A stretch of 64,000 nt of DNA from Acidobacteriota bacterium (GTDB lineage: Bacteria; Acidobacteriota; Thermoanaerobaculia; Gp7-AA8), in contig QHVT01000006.1 in the NCBI GenBank assembly GCA_003223645.1, positions 186,001 to 250,000 on the forward strand, read 5' to 3'. The notes under the pieces are model-generated. The model did no database searches, was not told the DNA's origin, and saw only the letters and a program-made list of their open reading frames with translations. Positions within the stretch are counted from its first letter, which is position 1. Every line of letters starts with the position of its first letter. Of the stretch, positions 1 to 7,665 are shown one piece after another. Made by a program: the position numbers and the translations under genes.

Positions 1-16
1 TGGACCACGGCAATTT

Positions 17-44
17 GTGGAGCGGCGGCCGCTTCGGCCGCCGG
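17..44. repeat. Hairpin repeat, family B (GC-rich)
   Basis: An inverted repeat, cggcggccg / cggccgccg, follows the lead-in gtggag. The same lead-in and arms recur at 1101-1183, 19153-19182, 20722-20752 and 60341-60409, so this is one copy of a dispersed palindromic repeat. The flanks (1-16 and 45-70) hold nothing recognisable. Confidence 0.7.
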
Positions 45-70
45 TATGTGGATCAGATGGGTCAATCGTT

Positions 71-600
71 TTGAATCACCAATCAAAGCGTCTGCCTGCC
101 GAGTGAACAGCTTTGATGGGCGAGACAAGACCCCTTGCCTCTCGTGACATAGGTGCTTGATTGTCGCGACATGATCTTTGATTGGCGCGGCAAGTCGTTT
201 GATGCGCGAGACCAGCCCCATTGCCTCGTGAGACAAGATTCCTTGCCTGGCGTGACAAGAAGCCAGCCTCGCACGTCGAATTGCAAGGCGCGAGGGGCCA
301 AACCTTTTGCCTCGCGAGGCAAGGGTGCTGTCGCGACAATCAATTGTCATTTCGCGACAATCAAGCCTCCATGTCGCGACAATCAAGCTCCATTGCCTCA
401 CCAATCAAAGTCGATGGATCGCCGATCAAACTTGCTGTCGTGTGAATCAAGCCCCTTTGCCGTGCGAAGCGAGCTCGCTGCCGCGCCAAGCAGGCCTGTT
501 GTCGCGCGGAGCGAGCTTGGTGTCGGGCGAATCAAGCACCTTGTTTCGCGGGGCAGGTCGTTTGACGCGTGAATCAAACCACTTGATTCGCGTGTCAAAG
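71..600. repeat. Helically phased array of about 25 quasi-palindromic 21-bp units
   Basis: Units of the form TG-N3-CGCG-N3-CAAG with a 4-6 bp spacer begin at 72, 93, 114, 136, 158, 179, 200, 222, 244, (265), (286), 308, 329, 350, 372, 394, 415, 436, 458, 479, 500, 521, 542, 563 and 584. The bracketed two are strongly degenerate. The mean period is 21.3 bp, two turns of B-DNA. Good units are near-palindromic, for example ttgcctcgcgaggcaag at 307-323 and tgtcgcgacaatcaag at 372-387. Spacings alternate between 21 and 22, so no single reading frame carries the repeat through; the open frames here look like by-products. No RNA gene or CRISPR organisation is visible. The array lies downstream of the 626-946 gene. 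Confidence 0.85.
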
Positions 601-625
601 TCGACGCAGCGCAGCGATGTTCGTC

Positions 626-946
626 TCAGCCGATCGGCGGCCCGATGCGCACCTGCAACCAGACCCAGAACAGCTCGAAGAAGTCCTGATCCATCAGGCC
701 GCCCGGAGGCGCGATCCGCACGCTTGGCGGTTCTGGTGCAGGCGCCGCCGAGGTCACACCGGTCGGTGGCGTGATCCGCACACCCGGCGGATCGGGCACA
801 GGCTCCGCCGAGGTCACGCCGGTTGGCGGTGCGATCCGCACGCCCGGCGGATCGTTCAGCGGGGGCGGGTCGTCCGCGTAGAGCGCGGGTGCCGCGAAGA
901 TGACGATGAGCGCAAGGACAGCTCCGCCTTTGAAGACACGTCGCAT
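626..946 (-). CDS. Small secreted proline-rich repeat protein
   Basis: The predicted 106-residue protein starts at ATG 946, behind a strong Shine-Dalgarno (aaggaggg, 3 nt before the ATG). A 15-codon longer frame exists but lacks such a site. Residues 1-25 form a signal peptide (MRRVF, hydrophobic core, cut near ALYA-DD). The mature part is about three copies of a 20-residue unit, PPGVRIAPPTGVTSAEPVPD and variants (PPGVRITPPTGV, PPSVRIAPPGG). It ends in an aromatic stretch with VRIGPPIG. The DNA shows the same 60-bp tandem repetition at about 690-860. I do not recognise the family. It lies downstream of the sigma/anti-sigma pair on the same strand, 255 bp away, and may belong to its regulon (inference). 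Confidence 0.7.
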   Translation of the reverse strand: MRRVFKGGAVLALIVIFAAPALYADDPPPLNDPPGVRIAPPTGVTSAEPVPDPPGVRITPPTGVTSAAPAPEPPSVRIAPPGGLMDQDFFELFWVWLQVRIGPPIG

Positions 947-1100
947 AAACCCTCCTTCGCCGGTCTGCCGGCCGGCCGTTCGGGAGGGCACCCTCGCAGG
1001 AGGAGTGGCCGAGGGAGGCGGACTTTATATGGAATCTTCGTCTGGGATTCGCCGCCGTCGCGCACTGGTGCTCGAGATAGCGTCGCTATGTGGCGACCGC

Positions 1101-1183
1101 AATCTGGTGGAGCGGCGGCCGCTCTCGGCCGCCGAATTCTCGCGAGAGGCCGGCGGCCGAAGCGGCCGCCGCTCCACCAGATT
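1101..1183. repeat. Long hairpin, family B
   Basis: Outer arms 1101-1123 and 1161-1183 are perfectly complementary over 23 bp (aatctggtggagcggcgg and its mirror). Inner arms tcggccgccg / cggcggccga extend the stem. The element fills most of the 255-bp gap between the 626-946 gene and the TPR/anti-sigma gene. It may terminate transcription from 2560 or separate the small gene from it. Confidence 0.8.
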
Positions 1184-1201
1184 CATTGTTGAACCCTCGG
1201 A

Positions 1202-2560
1202 TTAGCTAGAGGGCGGACGGGGCGGAACGAACTGCAAGGAGGGTTGGAGCTCGACGCGGCGGAGGAACACGCGGACGTGCTCGATGCCGGCCTTCGTCAG
1301 CCGCTTCGCGGCGGCGGCCTCCTTCAAGTAGGCGATGGCGGCGAGCGCGCCCGTAAGCATTCCGGCGTTCGTGAAGACCGCGAACATATGCTGCGCGAGG
1401 ACCACGATCTCCTTATGGCGGTCGAGCGCGAGCAGCCCTTCGCAGATGTCGAGCCCGACGTACGCTGCGTACGTAACCATGCCTCCGGCTTCCAATTCGG
1501 CAGCGATGTCCCGCATGCGGCGGATCGCCTCTGCGAGCTTGCCTCCCTGAAAGACCACGCGAGCAATGCCCCACTCGGTTAAGAGCCGCTCACATTTCGG
1601 TCCGCGCTCGCGGAAGATGACGATCGCGCGGTGAAAAAGCAAGCTCGCTTCGGCGAGATTGCCGCGGTCCACTTCGCAGTTGCCCGCGGCGTAAGAGCCG
1701 AGGGCGATCCAGTGAGCGTTCTGCGTGTTCTCACCGTGCTCGATGAGGCGGCGGAAGACGGGGAGCGCGCCGTTGGGGTTTCCGGCCTCGAACATGATGC
1801 TGGCCCGCAGAAATATCGCGTCCATGCGCCGTTTCTCGTCGCCCGCGTGCGAAAACCCGAGTTCGGCATGCTCCGCGATCGCCATAGCTTCATCAAAGCG
1901 AAGTTGAGCGTACAAAACGCCTGCGCGCAGGAGCGCAATGATGGCGAGGCCGAGACCGTTGTGGGGCGTCTTCCGGTAGGCACGTTCGGCGCGGTCGAGG
2001 GATTCGGCAGCATGTGGGAACTGGCCAAGGAGTAACTGCGCTTTCGCCCGCTCCTTCCACGCCGCGCCGCGGAGCTGGTAGACCGCAAAGGAAGGATACA
2101 GGTCGTCCGGCAATACCTCCGCTACTGAGACCGCGGCATCGGCGAGCGTGAGCGCAATCTGCGGTTTGCTCTTGTGGATGGCGTGTGCCGCCGCGTTGAG
2201 CTTCCTTACCACGCCGCCCGTGCGGTACCGCCGCTTCGCAGTGAGCGCATCCCACGCTAAGCGGATCGGATTCTCCAGGTACTCCTTGAGGAGGATTTCC
2301 GCCTCGCGGTCTTCTTCAGCGACCCGCGCCCCGTAGTCCATCAGCGCGGCGTAGGTTGCGGAACCAATCATGGGCTCCCACGTGTCGTCCTCGCCGAGCG
2401 CCTCGTCGGCTTCGTCGTCGCGGATCACGAAGAAGTCGTGTGCCTCCTGGCACTCCGGGCACATGGCAAGGTGGGCCTCGATCTCGCGGCGCCGGCCCTC
2501 GGCGATCGACTCGGGCTCTGCGGCGTACAGTGCCAGCTCTCCTTCAGGGATATGGCTCAT
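1202..2560 (-). CDS. Anti-sigma (ZAS-type) protein with TPR-like repeats
   Basis: The 452-residue protein begins at ATG 2560, which overlaps the stop of the sigma gene as ATGA, so the two are translationally coupled. Near the N-terminus is a zinc-binding anti-sigma motif, H30-x3-C34-x2-C37 (HLAMCPEC). Residues about 120-430 are Ala-rich paired helices of TPR type (for example AHWIALGSYAAGNCEVDRGN, then LAEASLLFHRAIVIF). There is no clear transmembrane helix, so a cytoplasmic sensor that binds the sigma factor through the zinc domain is likely. The TPR part probably senses a protein or peptide partner. The pairing with an ECF sigma is direct; the identity of the signal is unknown. Confidence 0.8.
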   Translation of the reverse strand: MSHIPEGELALYAAEPESIAEGRRREIEAHLAMCPECQEAHDFFVIRDDEADEALGEDDTWEPMIGSATYAALMDYGARVAEEDREAEILLKEYLENPIRLAWDALTAKRRYRTGGVVRKLNAAAHAIHKSKPQIALTLADAAVSVAEVLPDDLYPSFAVYQLRGAAWKERAKAQLLLGQFPHAAESLDRAERAYRKTPHNGLGLAIIALLRAGVLYAQLRFDEAMAIAEHAELGFSHAGDEKRRMDAIFLRASIMFEAGNPNGALPVFRRLIEHGENTQNAHWIALGSYAAGNCEVDRGNLAEASLLFHRAIVIFRERGPKCERLLTEWGIARVVFQGGKLAEAIRRMRDIAAELEAGGMVTYAAYVGLDICEGLLALDRHKEIVVLAQHMFAVFTNAGMLTGALAAIAYLKEAAAAKRLTKAGIEHVRVFLRRVELQPSLQFVPPRPPSS

Positions 2561-3114
2561 GTCCGCGGCTTCTCCGTCATGGTGTGGTAGGCCTCGAGCG
2601 CGCGCTTCCGGCACTTGGAAAGGCAGATCAGGACGGTCATCGGCTTGAAGTGGAGCGAGCTCGCGATCGTGCGTGTGTCTTCGCCGACGAGGTAGTAACG
2701 ATGAAGAAGATCGCGGCAGCGGCTCCCGATCCGCGCGAGGAGGCGGCGGAGCAGGAGCTTGCGCTCGACTTCGAGCTGGATGGATTCGGTCGGGGCCGCG
2801 GCGCACGGCACGTCGTCGCAGAAGATCGCGTCCCGCGCGCCGATGCGCCGCAGATGGTGGCGCGCCGCGTTGCAGATGCCGCCGATGAGGTACGGCCCGA
2901 CGTCATGCACCTCGCCGGCGTTCGTGAAGTAGGTGGCGAACACGTCGTGGACGAGCGGCTCGGCTTCGGCTACGGGGATGCCGAACTTCTTTACGGCGAT
3001 CTTTCGCAGGAGCGGCGCGAATTGCAGGTACGCCTCCTCGAACGACGCGGGCGCACCGGTCTTCCCCGGCAGCACCGGCGTCGTGTACTTCACCTCGCGG
3101 GGTTCCTGCTGCAT
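2557..3114 (-). CDS. ECF-family RNA polymerase sigma factor
   Basis: The 185-residue protein has a sigma region 2-like helix pair (FEEAYLQFAPLLRKIAVKKF ... AEPLVHDVFATYF). It also has a region 4 helix-turn-helix (LLHRYYLVGEDTRTIASSLH, then MTVLICLSKCRKRALEAY). ATG 3114 is preferred because aaaggag sits 7 nt upstream; a start at 3147 would add 11 residues. The stop overlaps the anti-sigma start. The region 2.3 -10-recognition segment is poorly conserved relative to well-studied ECF factors, so the group cannot be named. No convincing ECF-type promoter was seen upstream, so autoregulation is unproven. Confidence 0.82.
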   Translation of the reverse strand: MQQEPREVKYTTPVLPGKTGAPASFEEAYLQFAPLLRKIAVKKFGIPVAEAEPLVHDVFATYFTNAGEVHDVGPYLIGGICNAARHHLRRIGARDAIFCDDVPCAAAPTESIQLEVERKLLLRRLLARIGSRCRDLLHRYYLVGEDTRTIASSLHFKPMTVLICLSKCRKRALEAYHTMTEKPRT

Positions 3115-3306
3115 CCCACTCTCCTTTGAGGGGTGACGGAACTTCATCGTTTCCTACCCTCTGGTTGATGACGGTCAGGAAATACGAAGGTCTGCTCCGC
3201 CCCTGTCGTCAGAAAACGCGAGGCCGCACCACGGCCGAACCTCGCTACAACAGACGCGGGAAGCGCGTCATGTTCATGAACTCCTTCATCGCCGGACATT
3301 CTCCGC

Positions 3307-3555
3307 GTGAATAGCCCCCGCGTTCTGGATGTCCTGCCACAGCTCTCCGGCCGGGCGCGCAGTGCGCTCCGCACGGGTGGAATCGAGACCGTCGCGGACC
3401 TGGCGTACTGGAACGAAGGATCGCTCCGCTGCCTGAAGAACGTCGGACCGGTTACGGCGCTGGAGATCGTCACCGCCGCACGCAGCGCGGGGCTCGCGTT
3501 GGCGCCGGAAGACGCGCTACGGCCGTGGCGGCTCGACCCGGAGCGCTGGGGATGA
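3307..3555 (+). CDS. Small helix-hairpin-helix protein resembling the RNA polymerase alpha C-terminal domain
   Basis: The 82-residue protein starts at GTG 3307. Residues 8-62 have the two-helix HhH layout of the RpoA C-terminal domain: LSGRARSALRTGGIETVADL, then LRCLKNVGPVTALEIVTAAR. The GxxT/K-NVG pattern is the hairpin that contacts the DNA backbone in this family. It is not rpoA itself, since the large N-terminal dimerisation domain is absent. It is followed 16 nt later by a degenerate S24-like gene on the same strand. A DNA-binding accessory role is inferred. Upstream, 3115-3306 holds no other gene. Confidence 0.65.
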   Translation: MNSPRVLDVLPQLSGRARSALRTGGIETVADLAYWNEGSLRCLKNVGPVTALEIVTAARSAGLALAPEDALRPWRLDPERWG

Positions 3556-3571
3556 GCTTCGACAGGGTGCC

Positions 3572-3970
3572 TTGACGCGCCGCAGAGCACAGGCCAAACC
3601 CGATGTCATGGCCGTCGTGCAGATCGCAGGAGCGATCGCTCACGGTGCGCCGCTCGATCGCGCCGGCGCAGGTACGACAGTCGAGGTGCCGTGGGCGCGG
3701 GTCGAGACGAGCGACATCATCTACCGTGTCGCCTCGACTCCGCCGGGGCTGGATCTTCAGCGAGACGACTTGCTCGTGGTCGAGCCGAGGAATCATGTTG
3801 CGACCGCGGAGCTCGTCGTCGCAGCGCTCGGCGAACGCCTGTTCCTCGGCCGCTGGTGGGGGAAGCACGGGCGCCGGGCGGTCATGGACGCGACCTACAC
3901 ACCGCTCATCGAGGATGAATCGCTGCGCGTCCTCGGCGCCGTCACCGTCGTGATGCGCTATCTGGAATGA
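3572..3970 (+). CDS. S24/LexA-like fold protein, apparently without the catalytic dyad
   Basis: The 132-residue frame opens at TTG 3572; ATG 3608 is an alternative start, and neither has a clear ribosome site. Residues 45-130 resemble the LexA/UmuD C-terminal fold: SDIIYRVASTPPGLDL, then RDDLLVVEPR, TAELVVAALGERLFLGRWW and LRVLGAVTVVMR. In active S24 peptidases a Ser lies in the first block and a Lys in the TVKR block. Here the Lys position reads LGRW and the Ser-x-Met is lost, so self-cleavage is unlikely. No DNA-binding N-terminal domain is fused, but the HhH gene just upstream could supply one (inference). The family call is tentative. Confidence 0.5.
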   Translation: MTRRRAQAKPDVMAVVQIAGAIAHGAPLDRAGAGTTVEVPWARVETSDIIYRVASTPPGLDLQRDDLLVVEPRNHVATAELVVAALGERLFLGRWWGKHGRRAVMDATYTPLIEDESLRVLGAVTVVMRYLE

Positions 3971-3998
3971 GGACGCTGCTCTCCAACGCGGGCTGGAC

Positions 3999-4135
3999 AC
4001 TTTCCCGAGCCCGCGCCCGCGCCCGCTTCCGCGCCCGGGGTGGGGGGGGGAACACAGTCACTTCGCTCCCCCACCCCGGGCGCGGAAGCGGGCTCGGGGC
4101 TCGGGCTCGGGAGTGGAAGCGGGCGCGGGAAAGTA
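3999..4135. repeat. Nested long inverted repeat upstream of the radical-SAM gene
   Basis: Arms 4021-4046 and 4068-4093 are perfectly complementary over 26 bp (core gcgcccggggtgggg / ccccaccccgggcgc) around a 21-nt loop. Outside them, actttcccgagcccgcgccc at 3999-4018 is mirrored imperfectly by gcgggcgcgggaaagt at 4119-4134. The arms are built of iterated (t)cgggc/gcgggc words. It could terminate the 3307-3970 pair or be a REP-like element. Confidence 0.8.
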
Positions 4136-4150
4136 CAAGCGGTGGGCCGT

Positions 4151-4156
4151 TATAAT
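4151..4156 (+). promoter_or_regulatory. Possible -10 box (TATAAT)
   Basis: TATAAT stands out in GC-rich surroundings 19 nt before ATG 4175. Transcription would begin about 12 nt before the start codon, giving a nearly leaderless mRNA. That fits the absence of a Shine-Dalgarno. No good -35 box is seen, so this is weak. Confidence 0.3.
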
Positions 4157-4174
4157 CCCCTTCCTTTCAGCGCC

Positions 4175-7100
4175 ATGTCCAAGACCGCGTGCGTTGTTCC
4201 CTTCACCACCCTCGACATCAGTCCCGACGGTACGCCGATCATTTGTTGTCAGGCGCCGGTCGCGCTGACGGTCGATGGACGTCTCGCCAACGCGAAGATC
4301 GATTCGATCGAGAAAATCTGGAACGCGCCGGAGATCGTCGAGTTGCGCGGCGCGATGGCGCGCGGCGAGAAGCCGGACGCCTGCCGCATCTGCTGGGAGC
4401 ACGAGAACGCGGGCTCGCTCAGCCTGCGCCGCATCATGGGCGAGTCGATTCATTACACGACCGGCGCGGATTGGTCGCTCGTGAAATTCATGCGCGCGTC
4501 GGCGGCCGCGGGACATCGTCTCGAAACGCGTCCGCGGTGGTATCAACTGCAGTTCGGCAACACGTGCAATCTGCGTTGCCGCAGTTGCTGGCCGGAGTCG
4601 AGCTCGCGCATCGCCGCCGATCCCGTGCATCGCGCCTGGTACGACCCCGATTCGTATCGCATCGCGCGCGGCCCTGCCGCGTGGTATCGCGATCCCGAGC
4701 GGCTCGCGGAGATTCTCGACGGCGACGATGAGATCCTTCTCTCCCTCCTCGGCGGCGAGCCGTTTCTGATCCAGGAAGTCTGGGACTTTTTGCAGATGCT
4801 CGTCGACCGCGGCTGGTCGCGGCGCGTCGTCCTCACGCTCACCACCAACGGCACGCGCCAGCGCGCGGAGCTGGAGCGGCTCGCGCCGGCGTTCCGCAAT
4901 TTCATCGTCAGCGTGAGCATCGACGGACACGGACCGCTCTTCGAGTATCTGCGCAGCGGAGCGAAGTGGACGGAGCTCGTGCAGAACCTCGACTGGCTCG
5001 TGCGAGTTCCCCACGTCCGAACGATCGTCAGTCCGACGATGCAGAACACGAATGTGCTCTCCGCGGTAAAGCTTTTTCGATTTTTCGACGAGCGCGCGCT
5101 CGACGCGACGTTCAACGTCCTCACGAATCCGGGTTTCCTCAGCGAGAAAAATCTTCCGCCGCGCGTGCGCCGCATCGCCGCGGAGCGGCTGCGCGCGTAT
5201 CTCGATGAAGACTGCCGGCCGGAGAACGGCGCCGTCGTGCAGGCCTGGGCGACGCTGCTCGAGCAGGAGCACGAGCTCGATCCGAAGCTCTTTCACGATT
5301 TCATGGTGTTCACGAATGATCTCGACGCGTCGCGCGGACAGAGCCTCGCGGACGTCGATCCCGAGCTGTTCGCGCTGCTTCGTGCCTCGGGCATCGAATG
5401 GACGAACGAGCGGCGACACGCGCAAAGCAGTGTCGAGAAAACGATCGCGTCGGCGCCGGCGCGCGTGAACGCGACGGTTTCCGCCGACGACGCGATCATG
5501 AAATTGACCGGCAGTCTTCCGCTCTATCTCCAGTCAGGCAGCGGCATCGTCGACGCGATCGAGTCGATCCTTCACAAACACGGACACGAGGGCCTCGCGA
5601 ATGCGCGCGCGGTCGCCGACTTCGCGTCGCACTACGGACGCATCACGCGCGTGCTGCAGGCGCGCACGCCGCACGCGGTGGTCTACGCGTGCGACATCGA
5701 TTCGAACGCGGTCGCGTTTTGCGAGCGCGAGCTCGGCGCGGTGCCGGTCGTCACCGGCTGGCGTCCCGATGAAGACGAACTGCCGCGCGACGTCGACGTC
5801 GTCGTCTGCATCTCGCTCCTCACCCACACGCCGCTCGACCACTGGCGCCGCACGCTGCGCGCGTGGCAGCGCATGCTCCGCCCGGGCGGCATCGTCGTCT
5901 TCACGTTTCTGTCGGAGACGTACTTCGATTCGTGGCGCGCCGGTGAGATGGAGGTGTACGGCAACTACTCGCCGCCGCAGCGGGACGAAGTCGTGCACGC
6001 GTTCGAGCAGCACGGCTTCGCGGCGTGTGAGCTGCGCGGAGACAACTATGGCGGCGACTACGGAATTGCCTTCGCGCGATCGGAGATCGTCCGCGCCGAA
6101 GTCGCGAACGCCGGACTCGAGCTCCTCGAGCTCGAAGACAACAGCGCGTCCTTCGGCCAGTCAGTCGTCGCGGCGCGAAAACCGGGAGAGCAGACGAACG
6201 ACATGCCTGAGCCACGCGTAGTGAATCGCGATGTGCGCGTCATCGCGTTGTACGACTCCCGGTTTTACGAGAACGGAGAGCGCGAGAGCGTCTGGTCGCA
6301 GCTCGCGGCCGCGCAGCCTCCGCGTCCGCTGCCGGCCGACCTCGGGTTCTGCGATCCGCGCGTCGCCGAGGTGCGCGAGGCGCAGGCGGCGCTCGCCCGC
6401 GCGCACGGCATCGACGCGTTTTGCTTCGTGCAATCGAAGTGGGACGCGCCGCTGCGCGATGTACTCGCGGCCGGACGTCCCGATTTTCCGTACTGCATTT
6501 TGTGGCGCAACGAAGACCGCGCGGCGATCTCGGATGAAGACGCCGAACAGTTGTTCATCGAGCTGCTGCCGCACTTTCGCGATCCGCGCTACGTGCGACG
6601 CGACGGCCGTCCGCTTTTCATCGTCGCCGACGTCGCGACACTCCCCTCTCCACGCATGACCGCGGCGAAGTGGCGTGCGATCGCCGAGGCGGAAGGCGTT
6701 GGCGAGATGCACCTCTGCGCGGTCGAGCCGATTCCGACCGACCTCGTCGACGACATCGGATTCGACTCCCTGCTCGAAGCGCCGGCGATGCATCGCGCGA
6801 AGTCGTATCGCGAAACCGCCGCGAACGCGCTGACGCGACATGCGCCGCCGAAATTCATTCGCACCGTCGTCGCGCAGCGCGAGCCGTTCGACGCGACGAA
6901 CGTCGAGCATTACGAGCTCTGGCTGCGCTCGATCCTCGAAAGACAAACCGACTTCGTCTTCATCGATGGCTGGAACGCGTGGAGCGACGGTGCGTATCTC
7001 GAGCCCGACGATCGCGACGGCCGCGCGTTTCTCAACGCAACGCGTCGTGCGACACGCGGACTGTCGAGCGGCAAAGTTCTCGTGCGGCGGCTGCGCGACA

Positions 7101-7660
7101 CGCTCGGAAACGTGAACGGCGACACCGGTCGATTGCTGAGCGAGCTGGATCAGGTCGTCTCGATGCACGAGCGCTCGCGCGACGAATTGTCCGCGCTGAT
7201 CGAAGCCGCGCTCGTGACGTCGAACAGCAACGGATCGTCGATGCAGCGCGGCGTGCTCATTTCTCCGCGAGTGTTCGAGGCGTCGCCGGGCCGCGTTTCG
7301 GTCGATGCGATCGGTACGTTGATCGGACCGCAGATTCACGGAACGGCCGATCCGGTGATGCTCGACGGACATCACGTCACGTTTCGCGGCTGGGCGCACT
7401 CCGGAGTCGCCGATCCGAACGTCGTCGACCTCTTTCTCGTGCTGACGTCCGGCGGCGAAGACCGCGTCTATCGCGTGTTCGAGCGGACCGCGCGGCCCGA
7501 CGTCGTCAGCGCGTTTCCCGATTACCCGGAGCGCTGCGGCTTCGAAGGCACGATTCCAATCCGCGAACTGCCGCCCGGCGACTATCGCGTCGGCATCGTG
7601 CAGCGCACGCCGTCCGCCACGTTTTACGATCCCACGACGCTGTCCGTGCGGCGGGCGTGA
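4175..7660 (+). CDS. Three-domain protein: radical SAM (twitch type) + methyltransferase + WbsX/GH99-like
   Basis: This is a 1161-residue predicted cytoplasmic protein. Residues 1-95 hold a Cys-rich twitch/SPASM-like segment (ICCQAP, CRICWEHENAG). Residues 120-400 are a radical SAM core with the cluster ligands C131-x3-C135-x2-C138 (TCNLRCRSCW). Residues about 450-660 are a class I methyltransferase (VVYACDIDSNAVAFCE; MLRPGGIVVFTFLSETYF). Residues about 687-955 match the WbsX/glycosyl-hydrolase-99-like family (RVIALYDSRF ... GFCDPRVAEVREAQAALAR ... FIDGWNAWSDGAYLEPD). The last 200 residues carry a short helix and a beta-rich part. Such domains are usual in O-antigen and glycan clusters. The fusion and the next gene suggest modification of a surface glycan or carrier; the substrate is unknown. 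An upstream-extended frame to 4040 runs through the hairpin and is rejected. Confidence 0.82.
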   Translation: MSKTACVVPFTTLDISPDGTPIICCQAPVALTVDGRLANAKIDSIEKIWNAPEIVELRGAMARGEKPDACRICWEHENAGSLSLRRIMGESIHYTTGADWSLVKFMRASAAAGHRLETRPRWYQLQFGNTCNLRCRSCWPESSSRIAADPVHRAWYDPDSYRIARGPAAWYRDPERLAEILDGDDEILLSLLGGEPFLIQEVWDFLQMLVDRGWSRRVVLTLTTNGTRQRAELERLAPAFRNFIVSVSIDGHGPLFEYLRSGAKWTELVQNLDWLVRVPHVRTIVSPTMQNTNVLSAVKLFRFFDERALDATFNVLTNPGFLSEKNLPPRVRRIAAERLRAYLDEDCRPENGAVVQAWATLLEQEHELDPKLFHDFMVFTNDLDASRGQSLADVDPELFALLRASGIEWTNERRHAQSSVEKTIASAPARVNATVSADDAIMKLTGSLPLYLQSGSGIVDAIESILHKHGHEGLANARAVADFASHYGRITRVLQARTPHAVVYACDIDSNAVAFCERELGAVPVVTGWRPDEDELPRDVDVVVCISLLTHTPLDHWRRTLRAWQRMLRPGGIVVFTFLSETYFDSWRAGEMEVYGNYSPPQRDEVVHAFEQHGFAACELRGDNYGGDYGIAFARSEIVRAEVANAGLELLELEDNSASFGQSVVAARKPGEQTNDMPEPRVVNRDVRVIALYDSRFYENGERESVWSQLAAAQPPRPLPADLGFCDPRVAEVREAQAALARAHGIDAFCFVQSKWDAPLRDVLAAGRPDFPYCILWRNEDRAAISDEDAEQLFIELLPHFRDPRYVRRDGRPLFIVADVATLPSPRMTAAKWRAIAEAEGVGEMHLCAVEPIPTDLVDDIGFDSLLEAPAMHRAKSYRETAANALTRHAPPKFIRTVVAQREPFDATNVEHYELWLRSILERQTDFVFIDGWNAWSDGAYLEPDDRDGRAFLNATRRATRGLSSGKVLVRRLRDTLGNVNGDTGRLLSELDQVVSMHERSRDELSALIEAALVTSNSNGSSMQRGVLISPRVFEASPGRVSVDAIGTLIGPQIHGTADPVMLDGHHVTFRGWAHSGVADPNVVDLFLVLTSGGEDRVYRVFERTARPDVVSAFPDYPERCGFEGTIPIRELPPGDYRVGIVQRTPSATFYDPTTLSVRRA

Positions 7661-7665
7661 CGCGC

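Noticed and set aside
71-600. CRISPR array
   Set aside because: Units are degenerate and about 21 bp apart with 4-6 bp spacers, unlike 24-40 bp identical repeats with 25-40 bp unique spacers. No cas genes are present.
83-774. Several overlapping open frames with heptad-like peptides across the first array
   Set aside because: The 21-bp repeat produces seven-residue periodicity in any frame, but unit spacing shifts between 21 and 22 bp so no frame keeps the motif. There is no ribosome site and no consistent start.
900-1205. Plus-strand frame of 101 codons
   Set aside because: It crosses the family B hairpin and opposes the small secreted gene; no ribosome site and Arg-rich random composition.
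3125-3200. ECF-type autoregulated promoter upstream of the sigma gene
   Set aside because: A ggaaac-like -35 and cgtc-like -10 can be found, but the spacing is about 10 bp instead of 16-17.
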